DNA of 14,504 nucleotides from Candidatus Hadersleviella danica (GTDB lineage: Bacteria; Chloroflexota; Anaerolineae; Promineifilales; Promineifilaceae): positions 1-14,504 of the forward strand of contig JADJSZ010000073.1 in the NCBI GenBank assembly GCA_016711405.1. Direction: 5' to 3'. The notes under the pieces are model-generated. The model saw only the letters and a program-made list of their open reading frames with translations, had not been told where the DNA came from and did no database searches. The position numbers and the translations under genes were made by a program. This document shows positions 1-8,530 of this stretch, piece by piece. Numbering within the stretch: the first letter of the stretch is position 1; each line of letters begins with the position of its first letter.

Positions 1-86
1 TTGAGTCATAGCCAAGTCAATTCATCTATATGAACCCACAGCAAGGTAAGAGATAAAGCACAGGCCAATCGAGATACCCAAGAGGT

Positions 87-114
87 AGCTCGGCCGTGTG
101 TGCCGAGCTTTTTT
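87..114 (+). terminator. Rho-independent terminator upstream of 23S rRNA
   Basis: A perfect 8-bp stem, AGCTCGGC (87-94) with GCCGAGCT (102-109), has a 7-nt loop and runs into six T (109-114). This is the form of a + strand intrinsic terminator. The 86 bases before it contain stop codons in all three forward frames and no recognisable 16S 3' end or tRNA, so the transcript it ends begins outside the window. It lies about 230 bases before the 23S gene, which suggests that 23S-5S is not simply read through from an upstream 16S gene. Confidence 0.7.
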
Positions 115-145
115 GTTCTTATAGGCAAAATGGTAAAATGAATTT

Positions 146-187
146 CATTCACAATTACCCATTAAACATTCACAATTACTAATTAAA
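146..187. repeat. Two-copy 21-bp tandem repeat
   Basis: Two adjacent 21-bp units (146-166 and 167-187) both start with CATTCACAATTAC and end with ATTAAA. They differ at 2 of 21 positions. The stretch is AT-rich and non-coding, lying between the terminator at 87-114 and the 23S processing stem. Apart from this repeat, bases 115-290 hold no gene, and no convincing promoter was found, although one would be expected if 23S-5S is transcribed independently. Confidence 0.6.
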
Positions 188-289
188 CAGTTTGACCTCC
201 AATTTGTGAGCACGAGCAAAAGTTCGTGACCAGAAATTAGTGGCCAAGCGCCTTAAGTGAGCGGTGGACACCACTCAGGCACATTTACA

Positions 290-343
290 GCTGAATATAT
301 TGCGAAGAAAGCGCATGAAGACGCCGGGTTCTCCATAACAGAG
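290..343 (+). other. 5' arm of the 23S rRNA processing stem
   Basis: This stretch is complementary to the sequence just after the 23S gene (about 3240-3290). GAATATATTGC (293-303) matches GCAATATATTC (3277-3287) perfectly. TTCTCCATAACA (329-340) pairs with TGTTGTGGAGAA (3241-3252) with one G-U wobble. The middle of the helix is imperfect. In bacteria such a long helix closes the pre-23S loop and is cut by RNase III. The TATATT inside it therefore looks like part of the stem rather than a -10 box. Confidence 0.75.
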
Positions 344-3239
<2,896 letters not shown>

Positions 3240-3290
3240 TTGTTGTGGAGAATCGGGCGGCTTGATGGGCTTGTAAGCAATATATTCTGC
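3240..3290 (+). other. 3' arm of the 23S rRNA processing stem
   Basis: This is the partner of 290-343, described there. It occupies most of the roughly 75-base 23S-5S spacer. The rest of the spacer is a short CTCTC..GAGAG imperfect hairpin that merges with the start of the 5S end helix. No tRNA lies between the two rRNAs. Confidence 0.75.
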
Positions 3291-3307
3291 TCTCTTTTGT
3301 AAAATGA

Positions 3308-3445
3308 GAGGGTGTTTTGGTGATTTGAGCGGCGGGGGGTACACTGGTTCCATCCCGAACCCAGCAGTTAAGCCCGCTAGCGCCGATGGTACTGGAGGGC
3401 GACTTCCTGGGAGAGTAGGTCATTGCCAAAACACCCTCTTTTTTT
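3308..3445 (+). terminator. 5S end helix extended into a terminator
   Basis: The terminal helix of 5S extends outward to a 13-bp perfect pairing, GAGGGTGTTTTGG (3308-3320) with CCAAAACACCCTC (3426-3438). It is followed at once by seven T (3439-3445). The end helix of the rRNA itself therefore seems to act as the stem of an intrinsic terminator, with the rest of 5S as its large loop. The second, conventional terminator at 3512-3541 may be the main stop. Confidence 0.5.
3314..3433 (+). rRNA. rrf: 5S ribosomal RNA
   Basis: This is a complete 5S rRNA of about 120 nt. Conserved segments match the family: CCATCCCGAACCC (loop C region, 3350-3362), AAGCCCGCTAGCGCCGATGGTA and GGGAGAGTAGGTC. The first and last bases pair as helix I (TGTTTTGG with CCAAAACA). 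Ends were placed by spacing from CCGAAC and AGAGTAGG as in E. coli and may be off by one or two bases. It lies about 75 bases after 23S in the same orientation and is presumably co-transcribed with it. Confidence 0.95.
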
Positions 3446-3511
3446 GCGTTTTGGGTCTGGTTGGTTTTATTTCAGATAAAACTTGAACGGGACTCACTTC
3501 TAGCACGAAGC

Positions 3512-3541
3512 AAAAAGCACGCCGCAAAGCGTGCTTTTTTG
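3512..3541. terminator. Intrinsic terminator, probably bidirectional
   Basis: The stem AAAAAGCACGC (3512-3522) pairs with GCGTGCTTTTT (3529-3539) around the 6-nt loop CGCAAA. It is followed by a T-run on the + strand and gives a T-run of five on the - strand. It would end the rRNA transcript on + and could also stop the converging lipoprotein gene (3689-4618) on -. Confidence 0.8.
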
Positions 3542-3586
3542 ATATATAGGCTCAATGTTATAAGGTTCCTAATTTAACCGTGGATG

Positions 3587-3612
3587 TAGTGGCGCAATAT
3601 ACTGCGCCACTA
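3587..3612. repeat. 10-bp perfect inverted repeat without T-run
   Basis: TAGTGGCGCA (3587-3596) and TGCGCCACTA (3603-3612) are perfect inverted copies around ATATAC. No T-run follows closely on either strand, so this is not a standard terminator. It could be a small dispersed palindromic repeat, an RNA 3'-end hairpin of the lipoprotein transcript, or a protein-binding site. The rest of 3446-3688 holds only the terminator at 3512-3541. Confidence 0.5.
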
Positions 3613-3688
3613 TGCCTCTGCCATATTTTTCCCAATCCATAACCCATTTATGGGCACTATATTATCAACCTGACCTGTTTTTCTTGAG

Positions 3689-4618
3689 CTAGGGGAGCAA
3701 TTCAACATCGTATGGGAGACGAGGAAGAAGTTGGCGTGTCCCACGGAACTCACCCACATAACCAACTATACGGACGTTGGCACCAGCAGTGAGGGCTTGG
3801 TGGTTGGGAATGCGGGTAAAGATGTTATTCCATATAAAGACGAGAACTTCACCGCTTTCATCGGCGACGAAGAGACGCACGGCCGTTTCTGTGTTCTCTA
3901 CTCGGCTGATTTGCCCCGTAATCGTCACGCGCAGGTTCATGTAATCGCCGAGTTGGCCAATGGGTTGCACGGCTGGCAAACCTGCCGCCGCCCCAGTGAC
4001 CTTGACCTGCCCCCCAAAGGCAGGGGCAACTTGCCACTCCCCCTCGAATTCACCCACCACCCCTGTGGCGCGAACGGTAGCTCCAAGATTGATTTTTGGG
4101 GCATCCCAACAATCGTCGTAGACATTTTCCCACATCAACAAAACAACTTCACCAGTGCCATCGCTCAGGGTGAATTTAAATCCTCGGGCAAAGCTCTCGG
4201 CGGCCGTGACTTGCCCCACAATTGTCACTTCTAAGCCAGCATTAGCGGGGATGTTGCTAATCGGTAGGATAGGCACGGCCGTGGCCGTGGGCAGTGGTGT
4301 GGCCGTTGGCGTTATCGTAGAGGTGGCAGTTGGGCTGGAAGTGACGGTTGCTGTAGCCGGCGCCGTGGGTTCGGGCGTTGGCGTTTCCGTAGAAGTAGGA
4401 GTCGCTGTAGCTGTAGGGGGAAGGGCGGTTGCCGTGGAAGTGGCGGTTAGGGTGGGGGTTGGGCTGGGGGGCTGAGTAGCGGTAGGAGATGCTATTTCGG
4501 CCGCAAGGGGCACGTCCGTAGGGGAAACAGGGGTGGGTTCGGCCGTGCAACCCCATCCCAACATAACCATCAACAATACAAAACTCCAACTCGCTCGCTG
4601 CTTCATTTGTGTGAGCAT
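3689..4618 (-). CDS. Lipoprotein with Pro/Thr linker and two OB-fold-like repeats
   Basis: This 309-residue protein is probably exported and lipid-anchored. A short basic start and hydrophobic stretch (about residues 8-23) lead to Cys24 in a loose lipobox (LGWGC; Trp at -2 is unusual). Residues 27-117 are a low-complexity Pro/Thr/Ala/Ser linker. Two similar domains follow (about 129-208 and 224-307). Each has a VTI.GQ strand, a D.(S/T)GEV core, a W.N(V/I)(Y/F) motif (163-167 and 263-267) and a VGEF.G..Q..P end. This pattern fits tandem OB-folds of the nucleic-acid-binding type, but the ligand is unknown. ATG at 4618 is chosen because GGAGAG lies just upstream; a longer frame reaches 4765 but has no signal peptide at its start. 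A promoter at 4679-4706 fits this start. The gene faces the rRNA block and stands alone. The OB-fold call is by pattern, not by search. Confidence 0.8.
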   Translation of the reverse strand: MLTQMKQRASWSFVLLMVMLGWGCTAEPTPVSPTDVPLAAEIASPTATQPPSPTPTLTATSTATALPPTATATPTSTETPTPEPTAPATATVTSSPTATSTITPTATPLPTATAVPILPISNIPANAGLEVTIVGQVTAAESFARGFKFTLSDGTGEVVLLMWENVYDDCWDAPKINLGATVRATGVVGEFEGEWQVAPAFGGQVKVTGAAAGLPAVQPIGQLGDYMNLRVTITGQISRVENTETAVRLFVADESGEVLVFIWNNIFTRIPNHQALTAGANVRIVGYVGEFRGTRQLLPRLPYDVELLP

Positions 4619-4678
4619 GGCGCACTCTCCGATATGAGGAAATGGTGAAAACAAAGTGGGGCGACTGCCCATAGGATA

Positions 4679-4706
4679 AGTATACGAACTGTGATTAACT
4701 TGACAA
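4679..4706 (-). promoter_or_regulatory. Sigma70-type promoter for the lipoprotein gene
   Basis: Read on the - strand, TTGTCA (4706-4701) and TATACT (4684-4679) are separated by 16 bp, each matching 5 of 6 consensus bases. Transcription would start near 4672 and give a leader of about 50 nt before the ATG at 4618. Confidence 0.6.
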
Positions 4707-4856
4707 TCCCCCAACCCCTCGCTAGGATAGCGATCACAACTAAATACAGGTAAACGGAAGCGCATGGGCCATTGGGCAAGTAAAAAGTTAAAGCACTTTC
4801 TACAGTCAATGGTTGACGAGGTGGAGAAATAGGTCGAATGTTCAGCGGATGTCTCC

Positions 4857-4939
4857 TAGGGTGGTCACGCCCTACCGTTTGCCCCTCAATGAAAGTGTGC
4901 CTCAAAGCCACCCAGTAATGGGTGGGACAAAGGGTACAC
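4857..4939. other. Two consecutive hairpins in the glmS upstream region
   Basis: The first is TAGGGTG (4857-4863) with CGCCCTA (4868-4874), including one G-U pair. The second is a two-tier stem: GTGTGCCT (4895-4902) pairs with GGGTACAC (4932-4939) with G-U pairs, and inside it CCACCCA (4908-4914) pairs with TGGGTGG (4919-4925) around GTAA. CAAAG and GACAAA form the internal loop. The pairing is seen in the sequence; an RNA role is inference. Neither matches the glmS ribozyme, T-box or any riboswitch core I know. Confidence 0.4.
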
Positions 4940-4949
4940 AGTGACAGAA

Positions 4950-5036
4950 AGAGAAGTAAAAAGTTAAAAGTAAGAAGTCAAAAGTGGGTTTGTCCCTATT
5001 TTTCACTTCTCGCTTTTCACCTTTCACTTCCCTCTT
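4950..5036. repeat. Heptamer-repeat inverted repeat (copy 1)
   Basis: The left arm (about 4950-4985) is a run of 7-bp-like units such as GAAGTAA, AAAGTTA and AAAGTAA. The right arm (about 5000-5036) is the same kind of run in reverse (TTCACTT, CTTTTCAC). The two arms are roughly 75-80% complementary over about 35 bases and could form a long imperfect hairpin. Similar heptamer arrays are known as short tandemly repeated repetitive sequences in cyanobacteria. The array is non-coding and lies 200 bases upstream of glmS. Confidence 0.65.
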
Positions 5037-5044
5037 CCCATCGA

Positions 5045-5098
5045 GGGGCGTACCCCAAACCGTTTCGGTCGCAAGGGCACGCAAGCGCGTGCTTTTTT
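5045..5098 (+). terminator. Three tandem hairpins ending in an intrinsic terminator before glmS
   Basis: GGGG-CGTA-CCCC (5045-5056) and ACCG-TTT-CGGT (5059-5069) are followed by GCACGC (5077-5082) with GCGTGC (5087-5092), loop AAGC, and then six T (5093-5098). The last is a standard + strand terminator. No + strand gene lies between 3446 and this point, so it probably ends either a short leader of glmS (attenuation) or a small RNA. No T-run appears on the - strand. Confidence 0.65.
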
Positions 5099-5136
5099 GT
5101 TGCCTGCTGGCCGAAAAATGGAGCCGCCCCGAAGAG

Positions 5137-5209
5137 AGTGAGAAGTGAAAAGTGAGAAGTCATGCGCCACCTTTAACTTTTTTCACCTTTCACTTCTCAT
5201 TTCTCACCT
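5137..5209. repeat. Heptamer-repeat inverted repeat (copy 2)
   Basis: A second purine-rich array built from AAGTGAA and AAGTGAG units (about 5137-5160) faces a complementary pyrimidine-rich array (about 5172-5209). TGAGAAGTGAAAAGTGA (5139-5155) pairs with TCACCTTTCACTTCTCA (5183-5199) at 16 of 17 positions. If transcribed, the hairpin would sit just 5' of the glmS ribosome-binding site. An in-frame ATG at 5145 lies inside this array and is not a credible start. Confidence 0.65.
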
Positions 5210-5231
5210 ATTCAACAAGGAAAACAACATC

Positions 5232-7073
5232 ATGTGTGGAATCGTTGGCTATGTCGGCCGCCGCAATGCGCCCGAGGTGATTTACAACGGGCTGAGCAAA
5301 TTGGAATATCGGGGCTATGATTCGGCTGGCATTGCGGTGCTGGCTGAAAACAGCCATGTGGAGGTGCGCCGGGACGCAGGCAAGTTGAGCCAATTGGGAA
5401 GCTCTAGACCAATCCCCCTGACAGGTACGATTGGCATTGGGCACACCCGCTGGGCCACCCACGGGGAACCCAACCAGCGCAACGCCCACCCGCATACGAG
5501 CATGAACGGCCGTGTCGTCCTCGTCCAAAACGGCATCGTCGAAAACTTTGCTGAACTGAAAGAAGAGCTAAAAGCGGAAGGGGTTGTGTTCACCTCTGAA
5601 ACGGACACCGAGGTGATTGTGCAATTGGTGGAGCGGTATTTGGCGGCCGGGCAGAGCTTTGAGACGGCCGTGCGCCACACCCTCAGCCAACTGCGCGGGG
5701 CTAATGCCATTGTCGTGTTGAACGCCGACCAGCCCGACCAGATGATTTGCGCCCGGCTGGGCAACGCGGGGGGCATCGCCCTCGGGCTGGGCGAGGGCGA
5801 GATGTTTCTCGCCTCGGATATCCCCGCCATTTTGGAGTACACCAACCGCATGGTCTTCCTCGAGCATGGGCAGATGGCTACGATAACGGCCGACGGTTTC
5901 ACCCTGCGCAACTTGGCGGGCGAAGAGCTAACCCCCGAAGAGCACAACATCCCGTGGGATCCCATCAGTGCCGTTAAAGGGGAGTACAAACATTTCATGC
6001 AGAAGGAGATTTTCGACCAGCCCCAAGCGTTGCTGGCGACCATTGGCGGCCGAGTCAACTTCGAGCAAGGCACGGTGCATTTGCCCGAAATGAATTTAAC
6101 AACCGAACTCGCCCAGCGGCTCCGCAAAATCTACACCGTCGCTTGCGGAACCAGTTATTACTCGGGGTTGGTGGGCAAGTTTTTGATAGAAGCCATCGCC
6201 CGCCTGCCTGTCGAAGTGGAATACGCCTCCGAGTTTCGCTATTACAATCCGATTGTGGACGAGAACACGGCCGTGCTGTCCATCACCCAATCGGGCGAAA
6301 CGGCCGACACGCTGGCCGCCAGCGAACAGGCACGGGCAGGGGGGGCAATCATGTGGAGCATCGTCAACGCGTTTGGGAGCCAATCCATGCGCACGGCCGA
6401 TGGTTATATTGCCATGCACTCTGGCCCCGAAATTGGGGTGGCCAGCACCAAGGCGTACACGACTTCCATCGTAGACCAATACCTATTGGCTTGTGCGTTG
6501 GGGGCGTTGCGGGGAACTATCACCCCTGCCCAACTGCGCCAATATGTGCAGGATTTGGCCACTTTGCCCGATTTGGTGGGGCAGGTATTGCAACAAGACC
6601 AGCAGTATCAGGAGTTGGCCAAGCAGTTTGCCACGGCGACTGACTTTTTGTTCATCGGCCGTGGCATCAACTACCCGACGGCACTCGAAGGGGCGCTCAA
6701 GCTCAAGGAGATTAGCTACATCCACGCCGAAGGCTACCCTGCGGGCGAGATGAAACACGGCCCCATCGCCCTGATTGACGAGCGGATGCCCATCGTCGCG
6801 ATTGCCACCCGTGATTCGTTATACGAAAAGATGGTCAGTCAAATCCAGCAGGCCAAGGCGCGGGGAGGCAAGGTGATTGCCATTGCCACGGCTGGGGATA
6901 CGCAAATCGCCAACGAGGCGGATGTGGTGCTGTATGTCCCCCCCACCCCGCCGCTCCTCTCGGCCGTGGTCAATGTCATCCCGCTCCAATTGCTCAGCTA
7001 CCACATGGCCGTGTGGCGTGGGTGCGATGTAGACCAGCCGCGCAATTTGGCCAAGAGTGTGACGGTAGAGTAG
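5232..7073 (+). CDS. glmS: Glutamine--fructose-6-phosphate aminotransferase (isomerizing)
   Basis: The enzyme makes glucosamine-6-phosphate from fructose-6-phosphate and glutamine, the first committed step to UDP-GlcNAc for peptidoglycan and surface glycans. It is cytosolic. The 613 residues match the usual length (E. coli 609). The start at 5232 gives MCGIVGYVG, with Cys2 as the glutaminase nucleophile after processing; AAGGA lies 10 bases upstream. The N-terminal glutaminase has HTRWATHG (71-78), Asn100-Gly101 and Asp125. Two SIS domains follow: CGTS (305-308), TQSGETADT (352-360), then EGALKLKEISY (486-496) and KHGP (508-511), which hold the expected Glu493 and His509. The C-terminus DQPRNLAKSVTVE is canonical. 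No residue is missing. No convincing own promoter was found; the leader (4857-5209) is structured and may regulate it. The decayed hutF begins about 100 bases downstream. Confidence 0.98.
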   Translation: MCGIVGYVGRRNAPEVIYNGLSKLEYRGYDSAGIAVLAENSHVEVRRDAGKLSQLGSSRPIPLTGTIGIGHTRWATHGEPNQRNAHPHTSMNGRVVLVQNGIVENFAELKEELKAEGVVFTSETDTEVIVQLVERYLAAGQSFETAVRHTLSQLRGANAIVVLNADQPDQMICARLGNAGGIALGLGEGEMFLASDIPAILEYTNRMVFLEHGQMATITADGFTLRNLAGEELTPEEHNIPWDPISAVKGEYKHFMQKEIFDQPQALLATIGGRVNFEQGTVHLPEMNLTTELAQRLRKIYTVACGTSYYSGLVGKFLIEAIARLPVEVEYASEFRYYNPIVDENTAVLSITQSGETADTLAASEQARAGGAIMWSIVNAFGSQSMRTADGYIAMHSGPEIGVASTKAYTTSIVDQYLLACALGALRGTITPAQLRQYVQDLATLPDLVGQVLQQDQQYQELAKQFATATDFLFIGRGINYPTALEGALKLKEISYIHAEGYPAGEMKHGPIALIDERMPIVAIATRDSLYEKMVSQIQQAKARGGKVIAIATAGDTQIANEADVVLYVPPTPPLLSAVVNVIPLQLLSYHMAVWRGCDVDQPRNLAKSVTVE

Positions 7074-7077
7074 GACG

Positions 7078-7170
7078 GTATTAGTTTTGGTTACTGGTTA
7101 TTCGTCATTGGTCGCTGCTATGCCAACCAACCACCAATATATCCATAAACAAATACACCAATATACCCCT
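7078..7170. repeat. Short-motif repeat stretch replacing the hutF 5' end
   Basis: The interval begins with GGTTACTGGTTATT-like units and continues with CCAACCACCAATAT and ACACCAATATACC units. These are low-complexity, partly inverted (GGTT against AACC) and unlike the GC-rich coding sequence on both sides. The reading frame passes through it (from 7087), but its translation (Gln, His, Tyr and Thr rich) does not resemble the start of any HutF protein. It looks like a small repeat block inserted between glmS and the remaining hutF sequence. Confidence 0.45.
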
Positions 7171-8360
7171 ATGCACGGCCTTGCCACCGCCCATTCCCAT
7201 GCCTTCCAACGTGCCCTGCGCGGCCGAACCCAACGCCGCGCCACGGCCGCTGGCTCCTTTTGGAGCTGGCGCGGCCTGATGTACGACCTCGCCGAAAAGC
7301 TCGACCCCGACGACGTGTTCCAACTTTCCCGCTGGGCCTTTTTGGAGCTGGCACTGGGCGGAACCACGGCCGTCGGCGAATTCCACTACGTCCACCACCA
7401 GCCCGATGGCACACCCTACCCCAACCGGCTCGAATTGGCCGAGGCGGTCATAGCCGCCGCCCATGAGGTGGGCATTCGGCTGTGCCTCATCCGCACGGCG
7501 TATGTGCGGGGCGGCTACAACCAGCCGCTGGCCAGCGCCCAAATCCGCTTTGCCGATACGGCCGTGGAAGATGTCTTGCATGACGTGGACGAATTGCAAC
7601 GCCGTTATTCAGCCGACCCGCTCATCACAATTGGCGTGGCGGCGCACAGCATTCGTGCCGTTCCGTTAGCGCAGGTGGCCACCCTATCTGGCTACGCGCA
7701 AGAAAGCGGCTTGCCCTTCCACATGCACCTCGCCGAGCAACGGCAGGAGTTGGCCGAGTGCCGGGCCGAATACGGCCGTCCCCCCGTCGCTCTGCTGGCC
7801 GACCACGGCCTGCTCACCCCCAATTTGGTGGCCGTTCACGCCACCCATCTCGAGGATGAGGAGGTGGCGGCACTGGGTGCGGCGGGGGCAATGGTCTGCC
7901 TGTGCCGCACGACAGAGCGGGATTTGGGGGATGGGTTGCCGCGCACGGCCGACCTCCTCTCCGCAGGCGTGCGGCTGTGCGTGGGGGTGGATAGTCACGC
8001 GGTCAGCGACACGTTTGAGGAGTTGCGGGCGGTGGAGTTGGATGAGCGGTCGCGGACGGAGCGGCGGCACGCGGCGGCCGAGGCGGCCGAGTTGTTGCGC
8101 ATGGGTGGCGAGTGGGGCTACGCCGCGTTGGGCATGGGCGAGGCATGGGCAGAGGACAAAATCATCCTGAACCCGCATGACCCTGCGCTGGTGGGGTTGG
8201 GCGAGGCGTGGGCTGATGAGGCGGCTATTTTTGCCGCCAGCCCCGCGCTGTGCAAGAGGTGTGGGTGGCTGACCAGCGGATTGTGGCCGAAGGAAAACAC
8301 CTCCAACAAGAGGTGGCGCGGGAGGGATACGGCCGTACCCTCAAAAAGCTGGGATTATGA
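7171..8360 (+). pseudogene. hutF: Formimidoylglutamate deiminase, truncated and frameshifted
   Basis: Intact HutF converts N-formimidoyl-glutamate to N-formylglutamate plus ammonia in one branch of histidine breakdown. It belongs to the amidohydrolase superfamily and is about 450 residues long. Here the catalytic core is recognisable: the metal motif AHSHAFQRALRGRT, SFWSWRGLMYDLAEKL, FHYVHH, HMHLAEQ, VHATHL, LCRTTERDLGDGL and the metal Asp in GVDSHA. The N-terminal 50-60 residues of the small beta domain are missing, replaced by repeat-like sequence. Near 8249-8252 the frame breaks. The original frame runs on as unrelated sequence to 8379, while the frame starting at GTG 8250 gives VQEVWVADQRIVAEGKH, the usual HutF C-terminus, and stops at 8360. 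A one-base deletion explains this. No other hut gene is nearby. It is probably non-functional, though a sequencing error could cause the frameshift alone. Confidence 0.75.
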
Positions 8361-8365
8361 GAAGA

Positions 8366-8452
8366 AAGATAGAGGGTAGAGATAGAGATAGAGGGAGAGC
8401 ATCATTAGCAAACCGACTAATACCCCCTCTATCTCTATCTCTTTTCTCTATC
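8366..8452. repeat. GATAGA-repeat long inverted repeat
   Basis: AGAGATAGAGATAGAGGG (8378-8395) and CCCTCTATCTCTATCTCT (8425-8442) form a perfect 18-bp stem around a 29-base loop. Further imperfect pairing outward brings it to about 8366-8452. The arms are built from a 6-bp GATAGA unit. It lies directly after the hutF remnant. No T-run follows, so it is not a standard terminator, although such a stem could still protect or end RNA. Confidence 0.75.
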
Positions 8453-8462
8453 TGCTCCCAAA

Positions 8463-8491
8463 ATGACAAATCGGCCGTCCTGCGGTAATAT
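8463..8491 (+). promoter_or_regulatory. Candidate sigma70 promoter for the ligase-like gene
   Basis: ATGACA (8463-8468) and TAATAT (8486-8491) are spaced by 17 bp, matching 5 of 6 and 4 of 6 consensus bases. Transcription would begin about 30 bases before the ATG at 8531. The site lies just after the repeat hairpin. The -10 match is moderate, so this is tentative. Confidence 0.4.
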
Positions 8492-8530
8492 CACGCCCGC
8501 AAATAAACCTACAAGGAACGAGAAAGTAAC

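Noticed and set aside
296..301. TATATT as a -10 promoter box before 23S
   Set aside because: It lies inside the perfect complement to 3277-3287, so it is explained by the 23S processing stem, and no -35 box is at the right distance.
4155..4475. Valine/glycine-rich + strand frame
   Set aside because: It is the mirror of the Pro/Thr/Ala linker of the lipoprotein gene and has no independent start signal.
4813..4841. TTGACG as a -35 box for a + strand glmS promoter
   Set aside because: No acceptable -10 box lies 15-19 bases downstream.
5145..5231. Earlier in-frame ATG for glmS
   Set aside because: It would add 29 residues encoded by repeat DNA and bury Cys2, which must be at the mature N-terminus.
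4857..5231. glmS ribozyme or T-box leader
   Set aside because: No ribozyme core and no T-box consensus (AGGGTGGNACCGCG) is present.
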